A stretch of 36,792 bases of DNA from DATAFF01 sp044870245. GTDB taxonomy: Bacteria; Pseudomonadota; Alphaproteobacteria; Rhizobiales; Aestuariivirgaceae. The stretch is from the NCBI GenBank assembly GCA_044870245.1, contig JBIOYR010000091.1, positions 1-36,792 on the forward strand, in the 5' to 3' direction. This document shows, one piece after another, positions 23,707 to 31,334 of the stretch. A program made the translations under genes and the position numbers. The notes under the pieces are model-generated. The model ran no database searches, was not told the origin of the DNA, and saw nothing but the letters and a program-made list of their open reading frames with translations. Position 1 is the stretch's first letter; every line of letters begins with the position of its first letter.

Positions 23707-25341
23707 ATGACGCCTGACCACTTCGACACTGCCACCGCAGCGGTTGCCGCTCTCGTCGCCAAGGCCCGCAGCGGCGTCATGCGCCGCCTCGCCGATTCGG
23801 GCGGACTCGATCAGGCGAGCCTCGAGCGCGAGCAGCACATGCTCCATGGCCTCGCCTGGCTCGCCACCTATGGCGAGACCCTGAAGAGCCTCGCCGCCTG
23901 GGCCGGCAGACTGTCCGACAGCAACCGCTTCACCGAGATCGAGCGTCTCATCGCCGGCATTCTTTTCGGCGAATATCTCGAGCAGATCATCGGCGGCATT
24001 CCGATGAACCAGCAGGAATTCGTCAGGCCCTCGCATCTCGGCCTCGCCGAGGCCGACATCGCCGAGCTCAAGCGCATCGCCGCTCCATTGCTCGCGGAAG
24101 GATCGACGCCCGCGACCCGCAGCCGGCTCGTCGCGCTGATGATCGAGGCGAAGGGCGCGTCGACCTTCGGCGATTGCGGTCTCGACGACACGCTCGACCA
24201 GATCCGCGGCGAGATGCGCCGCTTCGTCGAGAATCGCGTCGCCCCCAAGGCCCATGAGTGGCACCGCGCCAATGCCTATGTGCCGCTCGAGCTGATCGAG
24301 GAGCTCGCCGGCCTTGGCGTCTTCGCGCTGACGCTGCCCGAGGAGCATGGCGGCATGGGGCTCGGCAAGGAAGCGATGTGCGTCGTCTCCGAGGAGCTGT
24401 CGCGCGGCTGGATCGCCGTCGGCTCGCTCGGCACCAGGAGCGAGATTGCGAGCGAGCTCATCCTCGCGGCTGGCACCGACGAGCAGAAGGGCCGCTGGCT
24501 GCCCAGGCTCGCCACCGGCGAGATCATCCCCACCGCCGTCTTCACCGAGCCCGACACCGGCTCCGATCTCGCCTCCCTCAGGACGCGCGCCGAAAAGACC
24601 GGCGATGTCTATCGCATCACCGGCAACAAGACCTGGATCACCCATCCGGTGCGGGCCGACCTGATGACGCTGCTCGCCCGCACCAATCCCGACGAGCCGG
24701 GCTATCGCGGCCTCTCGATGTTCCTCGCCGAGAAGCCGCGCGGCACCGACGCCGAGCCGTTTCCCGCCGTCGGCATGTCGGGCGGCGAGATCGAGGTGCT
24801 CGGCTATCGCGGCATGAAGGAGTTCGAGATTCGCTTCGAGGGCTTCGAGGTCAAGGCTGAGAATCTGCTTGGCGGCCGCGAGGGCCAGGGCTTCAAGCAG
24901 CTGAGGCAGACCTTCGAGGCCGCCCGCATCCAGACCGCCGCCCGCGCCGTCGGCGTCGCCCAGAATGCCCTCGACCTCGGGCTTGCCTATGCCCTCGACC
25001 GCCGGCAGTTCGGCAAGCCGATCGTCGCCTTCCCGCGCATTGCCGACAAGCTGGCGCTGATGGCGGCCGAGATCATGGCGGCCCGCCAGCTCACCTATCA
25101 TGCCGCCCGCGAGAAGGATGCCGGCCGGCGCTGCGACCTCGAAGCCGGCATGGCCAAGCTGCTGGCGGCCCGCATCGCCTGGAGCAATGCCGACAATGCG
25201 CTGCAGATTCATGGCGGCAACGGCTTTGCGCTTGAATATCAGGTGAGCCGCGTGCTGTGCGACGCCCGCATCCTCAACATTTTCGAAGGCGCCGCCGAGA
25301 TCCAGGCGCAGGTCATCGCCCGCCGGCTGCTGGAGGGGTAG
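23707..25341 (+). CDS. acyl-CoA dehydrogenase family protein, probable (2S)-methylsuccinyl-CoA dehydrogenase
   Basis: The 544-residue flavoprotein has an extra N-terminal helical domain (about 1-155) before a complete acyl-CoA dehydrogenase core (about 160-540). The core shows FTEPDTGSDLASLRTRA, the KTWITHP strand, DRRQFGKPIVAFPRIADKLA, and LQIHGGNGFALEYQVSR with the catalytic-glutamate region NIFEGAAEIQAQ near the end. This length and N-terminal extension fit methylsuccinyl-CoA dehydrogenase (Mcd) of the ethylmalonyl-CoA pathway, which makes mesaconyl-CoA during growth on C1 or C2 compounds; the substrate is inferred from architecture. It is the last core gene before a lower-GC cassette. Confidence 0.82.
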   Translation: MTPDHFDTATAAVAALVAKARSGVMRRLADSGGLDQASLEREQHMLHGLAWLATYGETLKSLAAWAGRLSDSNRFTEIERLIAGILFGEYLEQIIGGIPMNQQEFVRPSHLGLAEADIAELKRIAAPLLAEGSTPATRSRLVALMIEAKGASTFGDCGLDDTLDQIRGEMRRFVENRVAPKAHEWHRANAYVPLELIEELAGLGVFALTLPEEHGGMGLGKEAMCVVSEELSRGWIAVGSLGTRSEIASELILAAGTDEQKGRWLPRLATGEIIPTAVFTEPDTGSDLASLRTRAEKTGDVYRITGNKTWITHPVRADLMTLLARTNPDEPGYRGLSMFLAEKPRGTDAEPFPAVGMSGGEIEVLGYRGMKEFEIRFEGFEVKAENLLGGREGQGFKQLRQTFEAARIQTAARAVGVAQNALDLGLAYALDRRQFGKPIVAFPRIADKLALMAAEIMAARQLTYHAAREKDAGRRCDLEAGMAKLLAARIAWSNADNALQIHGGNGFALEYQVSRVLCDARILNIFEGAAEIQAQVIARRLLEG

Positions 25342-25409
25342 CAGAGTGGGCATCGCGAGTCAGAATGTCGCAGTCTTGAATCTTTGCGCTGTAGGGGGAT
25401 TTGATTTAT

Positions 25410-25955
25410 ATGTCAATACTCGATGTGTTGGCCGATCGGGTGTCGGAGCAAAGCCTTTTCGAGCTTCGACCCTTGATACCAGCGCCGATTGTGAGAAGCG
25501 TGTGGGTCACCAGAAGCGTGCTCGATCAGCTCAGCCCTGACACAGCCGACTCCGATTTTGAGATGGAGGCAGGTCGCCTCCGCAGGAAACTTGAAGGCAT
25601 CGTGAAAGGGCAGCGGCTGGTCATCGGTGCTCATCGTGACAAGGCGTGCGACATGAAACGTCTAGCACCCGGGACTAATGAGGTTTGGGAAGTCAGGGAA
25701 AGTCAGAATCCCGGCATCCGAATTTTTTTTCGCTTCATAGTTAAGGACAATATCGCAGCGACAAACGTTCGACTAGTGCGCCATCTTTTTGAAAGACTGT
25801 GGACTCGTAATGGACGGGATTTTTGGCCAGTGTGGCGAGCTGAAATAAGGCGATGTAAAGCAGTTTGGCGTGGACTTTTCCCCACGTACCTGCCGCATAG
25901 TGGAGTAAGAATCAGTGACTATCTCTCGAACGCAACTGGACCAAATACTTTCTGA
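25410..25955 (+). CDS. putative RelE/HigB-like toxin
   Basis: The family is not certain. The 181-residue protein shows the RelE-like order: a basic helix (EMEAGRLRRKLEGIVKG, about 50-66), then a strand block NEVWEVRESQNPGIRIFFRF near 88-108, IAATNVRLVRHLF near 111-125, and a basic C-terminal helix with EIRRCKAVW near 141-149. About 45 residues precede the first basic helix, making it longer than a typical HigB (about 100 residues). AGGGGGA lies 10 bp before ATG 25410. Its last 41 bp overlap the HTH gene, the toxin-first order of higBA-type modules. GC and codon use are clearly lower than in the flanking genes, indicating transfer. If a toxin, it would probably cleave ribosome-bound mRNA or inhibit gyrase, but neither can be told. 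Confidence 0.5.
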   Translation: MSILDVLADRVSEQSLFELRPLIPAPIVRSVWVTRSVLDQLSPDTADSDFEMEAGRLRRKLEGIVKGQRLVIGAHRDKACDMKRLAPGTNEVWEVRESQNPGIRIFFRFIVKDNIAATNVRLVRHLFERLWTRNGRDFWPVWRAEIRRCKAVWRGLFPTYLPHSGVRISDYLSNATGPNTF

Positions 25956-26346
25956 GCCCGAGCTTAAGAAGTTCTGGCTCGGTTACTTTCAGGAGTCGTT
26001 CAGGGAACAACTCCAGCAACAGTTACTGGAGCTGTTCGAGCATGTGAAATCTACGAGAAACTTGTCTCGGGCTGACCTTGCACGGAAGATCGGGCGGCGC
26101 CCTGAACAAGTCACTCGATGGCTTGCAAGCCCTACCAACCTAGAGAGCGACAGCATAAGCGATATGGCACTCGGGATGGGATTTATTCCGAAAGTCACGT
26201 TCGAGGCAGTGCGCAACTGCTTCGGCAGCGACAGAACGAATAGCAACAGCGTAGTTTCTCAGTTCGTTCGCCAGCGCGATGTCCAGACTAATTCGGCCGC
26301 CGCTGTCAGTCTCCTATGCACCGATGAGTTAGTAACGACGTCATGA
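25915..26346 (+). CDS. HTH (XRE-like) protein, putative antitoxin
   Basis: The 143-residue protein has an N-terminal amphipathic stretch rich in Gln and Leu (about 20-45, possible dimerisation helix), then a Cro/C1-type helix-turn-helix at about 46-95 (NLSRADLARKIGRRPEQVTR, then LGMGFIPKVTF). The C-terminal third is Ser/Asn-rich and probably disordered. It starts with GTG 25915 behind GGAG, inside the end of the upstream putative toxin gene, and its stop overlaps the next start as ATGA. In higBA-type modules the antitoxin follows the toxin, represses its own operon and neutralises the toxin by binding; that role is inferred here from order and domain. Confidence 0.65.
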   Translation: MTISRTQLDQILSEPELKKFWLGYFQESFREQLQQQLLELFEHVKSTRNLSRADLARKIGRRPEQVTRWLASPTNLESDSISDMALGMGFIPKVTFEAVRNCFGSDRTNSNSVVSQFVRQRDVQTNSAAAVSLLCTDELVTTS

Positions 26347-26834
26347 CTGACAAGTTCGAGGCGATGTCCATTTTCTGCGAGGACATCCGGGGAGAAAAGT
26401 CCGGCCAGGATACCATCATTGGAATTTATCCCGACAACGTAGCCGTGGAGGTTTTACCCTTCATATTCCCGAAGATTGGTGTGTATATTCGTATTCGAGT
26501 AGCCGTCGACTTCCAGGTCACGCCACTTTCCGTTTTTATCCATCACGAGGGTTCACCTCGCGACCCTGATCGTCTTACGGTAATAGACGAGTCGTTTATC
26601 AAGAAAAGTATTGCGCAGTCACGGGCACAGGGAACATCAGTAACATACTTAATATCACGCGCTCATTTTCAGCTGCTGAAGGTTGATGGACCAGTGCGTC
26701 TGGTAGTGACGGTTGGGAGCGACAAGCATAGCGTCGAATCAGGTTCCCTGAACATTCAATCGATGAGCGCTATTTCCCCCACCGCCTTGCCACCGCCTTC
26801 AAAAGAATCTCCGCCCGGCGATCCGGCGTCATAG
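26343..26834 (+). CDS. unknown protein, possibly DUF6941-type; third gene of toxin-antitoxin-like cassette
   Basis: This 163-residue protein is not clearly recognised. Its start, with FCEDIRGEKSGQDTIIGIY (11-29) and LPFIFPKIGVYIRIRV (38-53), resembles small beta-sandwich proteins annotated as DUF6941, where an acidic start precedes a GxY strand. The rest alternates short strands, and the last 30 residues are Pro/Ser-rich. There is no signal peptide. Translation is coupled to the HTH gene by ATGA, and composition is equally low in GC, so it travelled with the pair. It converges on plsC with 28 bp between. It could be a third toxin-antitoxin component, a chaperone or an unrelated passenger. Confidence 0.6.
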   Translation: MTDKFEAMSIFCEDIRGEKSGQDTIIGIYPDNVAVEVLPFIFPKIGVYIRIRVAVDFQVTPLSVFIHHEGSPRDPDRLTVIDESFIKKSIAQSRAQGTSVTYLISRAHFQLLKVDGPVRLVVTVGSDKHSVESGSLNIQSMSAISPTALPPPSKESPPGDPAS

Positions 26835-26862
26835 ATTCGGATCTTGCCTTCCATTCTTGCGT

Positions 26863-27603
26863 TCAAAACTGCCCCTCCCGCGCCAGCTGCGCCCGGCCCT
26901 CGGCCACCAGCCGTTGCGTTGCACTCTCGATATCGGTCTCGAGGCGTTGCTCGAAGGCGCGGCGGTTGAGCCCCGGCGGTATCGCCGGCAGGAACTCGAC
27001 GATGATCGTGCCCGGCCGCCGCATGAACTGGCGCCGCGGCCAGAACAGCCCGGAATTCAGCCCGAACGGCACGCAGGCAGCACCGGTGCCGAGATAGATC
27101 GCCGATGCTCCCGGCTTGTAGTCGGGCGGCGCATCGGGCGCGCGCCGCGAGCCTTCCGGGAAGATCAGCAGATGACGCCCCTCCCTGACCGCCTCCCGCG
27201 CCTCGGCCACCATCCGCTTCAGGACCCCCGCACCGGCCGTCCGATCGATGCCGATCATCTTGAACTTCATCGAGAACCAGCCATAGAACGGGATCGCCAT
27301 CAGCTCCCGCTTCATCACCACCGCCGGATCATTGAGGAGCGGCAGGATGGCGAATGTGTCCCAGGCCGATTGATGCTTGCCGGCGATGATGCAGCCCTGC
27401 TGCGGGATATGCTCGCGGCCACGCACCTCCATCCGGGTGCCGACGATCCGCTCGAGCCACCACACCGATGTCTGCCCCCATACCTGCAGCGCCCGGACCG
27501 ACCACTTGCGCGGCGTGAAGAAGAACATGAATCCGCCGACCAGGAAGACGGCCAGGTTGACGTAGAACACCACGTTGAACAGCGCCGATCGCCAGACGCT
27601 CAT
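26863..27603 (-). CDS. plsC: 1-acyl-sn-glycerol-3-phosphate acyltransferase (PlsC-like)
   Basis: The 246-residue membrane protein starts with a hydrophobic segment (about 8-29) and carries the acyltransferase motifs: HQSAWD (His77, Asp82, the HX4D motif), IPFYGWFSMKFKMIGIDR (second block), FPEGSRRAP (third block) and VPFGLNSG. It acylates lysophosphatidic acid to phosphatidic acid in the inner membrane. Its ATG overlaps the ydcF stop codon (ATGA on the minus strand), indicating coupled translation downstream of ftsE-ftsX-ydcF. Confidence 0.93.
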   Translation of the reverse strand: MSVWRSALFNVVFYVNLAVFLVGGFMFFFTPRKWSVRALQVWGQTSVWWLERIVGTRMEVRGREHIPQQGCIIAGKHQSAWDTFAILPLLNDPAVVMKRELMAIPFYGWFSMKFKMIGIDRTAGAGVLKRMVAEAREAVREGRHLLIFPEGSRRAPDAPPDYKPGASAIYLGTGAACVPFGLNSGLFWPRRQFMRRPGTIIVEFLPAIPPGLNRRAFEQRLETDIESATQRLVAEGRAQLAREGQF

Positions 27604-28250
27604 GTCGCGGCTTGTCGCGTGACGCTTGCCGGTGCCACCAGGGCGAAGAGGAATTTGACATATTCGGCAAGCCACATCCGCGCCCACACCAGCGCTGGAG
27701 GAATATCGAGATCCGGCAGCGCCGACACCGGCCACGGCGTCAAGGTTCGATTCGGCATCCGGCGCGAGAATTCGAGCAGCGCCCGCGCCATGTGGTAATC
27801 GCTGGTGACGACGATCAGCCGGTCGAAACGATTCTGCTCCGCCCATCGGCTCGCCTCGGCCGCATTGCCGCGCGTGTCGGCCGCCACCCGGTCGATGTCT
27901 ACGCAGCAGCTGAACAGATTCTCCTCGCCGGACAGTTGCGACAGGCGCCGCTCCGAGGTGTGCGGATGGACGCCGGTGATCAGCAGGCGCTTGCCCTGAT
28001 GGTTGCGCAGGAGCTCGAGCGCCTCGTTGATCCGCTGCGGACCGCCGGTCAGCACCACGATGCCATCGGCCTGTCCGGAAAAGCCGGCGGGGGGCGCCGG
28101 GCTCTTCACCACGAACAAGGCGAAGCCGCCGACGAACAGCAGCACCACCGCCAGCACCGCCAGCGCCACCCGATGGCGGCGGCGGCCCGGCGCCCTGTCG
28201 GCAAGCGACGCCCGATGGCTCGCTTCTGACCCGTTCTCCCTGCCTGTCAT
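27600..28250 (-). CDS. YdcF/DUF218 family membrane protein
   Basis: The 216-residue protein has a basic N terminus, one membrane segment (about 28-50), then a DUF218 domain. The domain shows the family's DGIVVLTGGPQRINEALEL (about 62-80), an ITGVHPHTS block and TSDYHMARALLE (about 148-159). It belongs with SanA/ElyC/YdcF proteins, linked to envelope polysaccharide or lipid metabolism, without a proven reaction. ATG 28250 gives a sensible N terminus. An alternative ATG at 28352 overlaps the ftsX stop (TGATG) and would add 34 residues, but that stretch has poor coding bias. It is coupled to plsC by ATGA. Confidence 0.85.
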   Translation of the reverse strand: MTGRENGSEASHRASLADRAPGRRRHRVALAVLAVVLLFVGGFALFVVKSPAPPAGFSGQADGIVVLTGGPQRINEALELLRNHQGKRLLITGVHPHTSERRLSQLSGEENLFSCCVDIDRVAADTRGNAAEASRWAEQNRFDRLIVVTSDYHMARALLEFSRRMPNRTLTPWPVSALPDLDIPPALVWARMWLAEYVKFLFALVAPASVTRQAAT

Positions 28251-28351
28251 TGCCGAGCCCGGCACGTTCACCCGCTGTGCAGTCCGTTGCGCGCATCGAT
28301 TGTGCTCAGCCCGGTCACGGCTTGTCCAGCCGATTTTCGTCGTGATCGGCA

Positions 28352-29275
28352 TCAGAACATCGCCCTGAGAATGCGTGTCACCGCCAGCCGGGCGGTGATC
28401 AGGCAGAGCACCGTGGCGAGCAGCGGCACCAGCCCGAAAAGCGCCAATGTCCGCGATGAATCGTCGATTTCGGAGAACATCAGCATCCGCACCGCGGCGG
28501 CGACCCCGCCGCTTCCGCGCCCATCGCCGAAACCGGCAACCAGCCCCAGCAGCACCGCCGCCGCGGCCAGCCCGCAGAGCCCGGCGACCAGCCCGGTCTT
28601 GAGGAACCGCCGCTCCACCTGGCTGGCGATGAACCGGTCGCGTGCACCCGCCAGATACAGGACCTCGATCGTGTCGCGATTGGCCTCGAGCGCTCCCCGG
28701 CTGGCATAGACGACGAGCGCCGCTGCGGTACCGGCGATGACCAGCAGGATCGCCAGGCCGACAGCCCGCAGCACTTCGGCGAGCCGCACGATCTCCGTTT
28801 GCCAGCGGCGATGGCTGTCGAGGCTGGCGCCGGGAGTCGCCGCCTCGATGGCGAGCGCCAGCCGGTCGAGATCGGGTGGCTCGTTCCCATCGACCACCAC
28901 CCCGATCAGCCGTGGCACCGGCAGATCCTCGAGCATCGCCCCGGCGCCGAGCCACGGTTTCAGGAGCCTGACGCTGTCATCCCGCGACAGCGTGTAATGC
29001 CGCTTGATTCCGGGCGTCGCCGCGAGCACGGCATTGACGCTCGCAACCCCCTGCTCGATGTCGGCTCCCTCGGACGGCCTGATCTGCACCGTCAGCTCGC
29101 TGCCCACCTTCGATGTCCAGCTCGATGCCGCGGTGCTCACCATCAGGAGCCCGGCAATGGCGAGGCAGGCGAGGAAGCACATCGCCGACATGGCGATCAT
29201 CATGGTGCGCAGCGCCGCCGTGCTCGCCGGCATGATCGGCCCGCTGGGCCGCGGCTTGACCGTCACCGCAGCCAT
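28352..29275 (-). CDS. ftsX: cell division protein FtsX (ABC transporter permease)
   Basis: The 307-residue protein has the FtsX layout: a first membrane segment (about 30-55), a periplasmic domain (about 60-165), then three membrane segments (about 170-195, 215-245 and 275-300). With FtsE it controls peptidoglycan hydrolases at the division septum. Motifs include LTVQIRPSEGADIEQ after the first helix and EVLYLAGARDRFIASQ between helices two and three, as in FtsX relatives. The start overlaps ftsE by 13 bp. Sequence identity within the family is low; the ftsE neighbour makes the call secure. Confidence 0.93.
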   Translation of the reverse strand: MAAVTVKPRPSGPIMPASTAALRTMMIAMSAMCFLACLAIAGLLMVSTAASSWTSKVGSELTVQIRPSEGADIEQGVASVNAVLAATPGIKRHYTLSRDDSVRLLKPWLGAGAMLEDLPVPRLIGVVVDGNEPPDLDRLALAIEAATPGASLDSHRRWQTEIVRLAEVLRAVGLAILLVIAGTAAALVVYASRGALEANRDTIEVLYLAGARDRFIASQVERRFLKTGLVAGLCGLAAAAVLLGLVAGFGDGRGSGGVAAAVRMLMFSEIDDSSRTLALFGLVPLLATVLCLITARLAVTRILRAMF

Positions 29276-29922
29276 TTGAGCTCCCCCTTGGAAAGCGTCA
29301 TGACCGGCGCTTTCGCCTCCTGGATCAGCAGGCTGTCATGCGATGCGATGAGCACCGTGGTGCCGAAGCGGTTGAGCTCGACGAACAGCCTGAGCAGACG
29401 GCTGGCGAGCGCCGGGTCGACATTGCCGGTCGGCTCGTCCGCCAGCAGGAGATCGGGCTTGCCGATCACCGCCCGGGCGATCGCCGCCCGCTGCTTCTCG
29501 CCTCCCGACAGCACCGGCGGATAGGCATCGGCCTGGGCCGACAGCCCGACCCACGACAGGAGCTCCCCGACATCGCGCCGGTAGTCGTCGCTCCGCTTGC
29601 CCTGGACCCTGAGCGGCAGCGCCACATTCTCGAATGTCGTCAGGTGGTCGAGCAGCCGGAAATCCTGGAACACCACCCCGATCCGCCGCCGCATGTCGGG
29701 AACATCGCGCCGCCTGAGCATCGCCACGTCGCGGCCGAACAGCGAGATCAGCCCGCGCGTCGGCTTGAGCGCCAGGAACAGCAGCCGAAGCAGCGACGAC
29801 TTTCCGGCTCCCGAGGGCCCGGTCAGGAAAGTGAACGACCCCTGCGCCAGCTCGAAGGAGATGTCGCGCAGGATCTCGGGTCCCCGCCCATATCTGAGCC
29901 CGACATTGTCCAGGCGGATCAC
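29263..29922 (-). CDS. ftsE: cell division ATP-binding protein FtsE
   Basis: The 219-residue ABC ATPase is complete: Walker A GPSGAGKSS (35-43), Q-loop VVFQDFRLL, signature LSGGEKQRAAIARA and Walker B LLLADEPTGNVD, the last with the FtsE-typical asparagine after TG. It pairs with FtsX in the inner membrane. It reads divergently from the zinc-ribbon gene; a perfect CtrA-type box lies 34 bp upstream of its start, so cell-cycle control of this operon is plausible. Confidence 0.95.
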   Translation of the reverse strand: MIRLDNVGLRYGRGPEILRDISFELAQGSFTFLTGPSGAGKSSLLRLLFLALKPTRGLISLFGRDVAMLRRRDVPDMRRRIGVVFQDFRLLDHLTTFENVALPLRVQGKRSDDYRRDVGELLSWVGLSAQADAYPPVLSGGEKQRAAIARAVIGKPDLLLADEPTGNVDPALASRLLRLFVELNRFGTTVLIASHDSLLIQEAKAPVMTLSKGELKWLR

Positions 29923-29956
29923 GTCTCACCCTTCCCCGAAGCGATAGAGAGGCCGC

Positions 29957-29972
29957 TTAACTCGGATTTAAC
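29957..29972. promoter_or_regulatory. perfect CtrA-type binding site (TTAA-N7-TTAAC)
   Basis: TTAA at 29957-29960, seven bases, then TTAAC at 29968-29972 match the consensus of the alphaproteobacterial master regulator CtrA with no mismatch. It lies in the 144-bp divergent region between ftsE and the zinc-ribbon gene, 34 bp before the ftsE start. Regulation of ftsEX is inferred. Confidence 0.55.
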
Positions 29973-30066
29973 CAGACTCTCGCTAGCTGCTCGCCCATGA
30001 GCTCGAGCTTCCAACCGGGCCTCGAGCCTGCCAGCGAATCACCACCTTTCGAGGGACGCTTCGCCG

Positions 30067-30777
30067 ATGATAGTGACCTGTCCGTCCTGCGCAACTCGCA
30101 ACGCGCCGCCGATGCACGCTCATCCTCGCCAGCCGGGCTGCCGCGGCTGCGGCCAAGGCTGGGTCGAATCGAGCGCCATCGACGTCACCGACATGCTGGC
30201 CGGCCCGCAGCAGCCGGGCCACCTGCTGCTCGACGATCCGGCGATCGAGGATGATGCCGTTGCCATTGCCCGGGCTGCCCGCGAGGCCGCCGAGCGTTTC
30301 GCCGCTGCCCGCAGGCGCCGGCGCGCCGAGCTCCGCGGCTGGGCGATCCTCGCCCTTGTCATTGCCGTGCCGCTCGCCTTGCTGATGCTGTTCCCCGACA
30401 AGCTCGCCCCGCTTCTGCCGGGCGCCGCCCGGCTCTATATGGCTGTCGGCCTCGATGCCGGCATTCCCCGCTTCACCATCCGCGGCGTCGATCAGAGCCA
30501 TGAGCTTGCCGATGCCACCCGCGTGCTTGCCATTCGCGGCGAGGTCGTCAACAGCGCCGCCAGCGCTCACCGCGTGCCCGACCTCCAGTTCCGCCTCAAG
30601 GACGGCGCTGGCCGCGAGGTCTATGCCTGGACCCTCAAGGGCATGGCGAGCCGCGCCCTCGGGCCCGGCGAGGCCACCGGCTTCACCACCCGCCTGGCAT
30701 CGCCGCCGCTCACCGCCCGCGCCATCGAGATAAGCTTTGCCGAGGCCGGCGAAATCGCGCTAAACCGCCGGCCATGA
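30067..30777 (+). CDS. MJ0042-type zinc-ribbon membrane protein
   Basis: The 236-residue protein starts with an MJ0042-type zinc finger: cysteines 5, 8, 25 and 28 (CPSC and CRGC). A basic Arg-rich helix (about 68-87), one membrane segment (about 88-108) and a C-terminal periplasmic beta domain (about 125-230) of the DUF3426-like type follow, the last with VLAIRGEVVNSA and a GPGEATGFTTRL stretch. No function is established. GAGGGACG precedes ATG 30067. The stop overlaps the hpt start as ATGA. The next gene up is ftsE, divergent. Confidence 0.85.
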   Translation: MIVTCPSCATRNAPPMHAHPRQPGCRGCGQGWVESSAIDVTDMLAGPQQPGHLLLDDPAIEDDAVAIARAAREAAERFAAARRRRRAELRGWAILALVIAVPLALLMLFPDKLAPLLPGAARLYMAVGLDAGIPRFTIRGVDQSHELADATRVLAIRGEVVNSAASAHRVPDLQFRLKDGAGREVYAWTLKGMASRALGPGEATGFTTRLASPPLTARAIEISFAEAGEIALNRRP

Positions 30778-31331
30778 CGGCGGTGGACATCGACGGCCAC
30801 GTGATCGACATGCTGTTCGGCGAGGCCGAGATCGCCCGCCGGGTGGGCGAGCTCGCGGCCGAGATCGCCGCCGCCCGGCCGCAGTCGCTCCTTGTCGTTC
30901 CGATCCTCAAGGGCAGCTTCGTCTTTGCCGCAGACCTGCTGCGCGCCCTCTTTCGAGTCGGGCTCAGCCCGGAGGTCGATTTCATGATGCTCGCGAGCTA
31001 CCGCGAGCACACCCGCTCCTCCGGCCACATCGAGGTGCTGCGCGACATCGCGTCCGTCGTGCACGGCCGCGACGTCCTGCTGGTCGACGACATCCTCGAA
31101 TCCGGCCGCACCCTCGCCTATGCCAAGGATCTGCTGGCGGCGCGCGGTGCGAGGCGCGTCCTCGTCGCGGTGCTGCTCGACAAGCCCGGCCATCGCGCCG
31201 CCGACATCGATGCCGATTTTCTCGGCTTTCACTGCCCGGACGTCTTCGTCGTCGGCTATGGCATGGACATGGCGCATGCCTTCCGCGAGCTGCCCTTTGT
31301 CGGGCATCTCCGCCGTAAGGAAAGGCAGTAG
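30774..31331 (+). CDS. hpt: hypoxanthine phosphoribosyltransferase
   Basis: The 185-residue enzyme salvages hypoxanthine or guanine with PRPP. The PRPP-binding loop is VLLVDDILESGRTL (about 100-113), and the earlier VVPILKGSFVFAADLLR (41-57) includes the flexible-loop lead. VDFMMLASYRE (about 68-78) and ADFLGFHCPDVFVVGYGMD (about 147-165), with the purine-specificity block, complete the fold. Length is normal. ATGA coupling to the zinc-ribbon gene and a 3-bp gap to the convergent DUF4175 gene leave no room for other features. Confidence 0.94.
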   Translation: MTAVDIDGHVIDMLFGEAEIARRVGELAAEIAAARPQSLLVVPILKGSFVFAADLLRALFRVGLSPEVDFMMLASYREHTRSSGHIEVLRDIASVVHGRDVLLVDDILESGRTLAYAKDLLAARGARRVLVAVLLDKPGHRAADIDADFLGFHCPDVFVVGYGMDMAHAFRELPFVGHLRRKERQ

Positions 31332-31334
31332 CAC

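Noticed and set aside
28251..28352. N-terminal extension of ydcF to the ATG overlapping the ftsX stop.
   Set aside because: The overlap is attractive, but the extra 34 codons have poor GC3 bias and no family similarity; noted as an alternative only.
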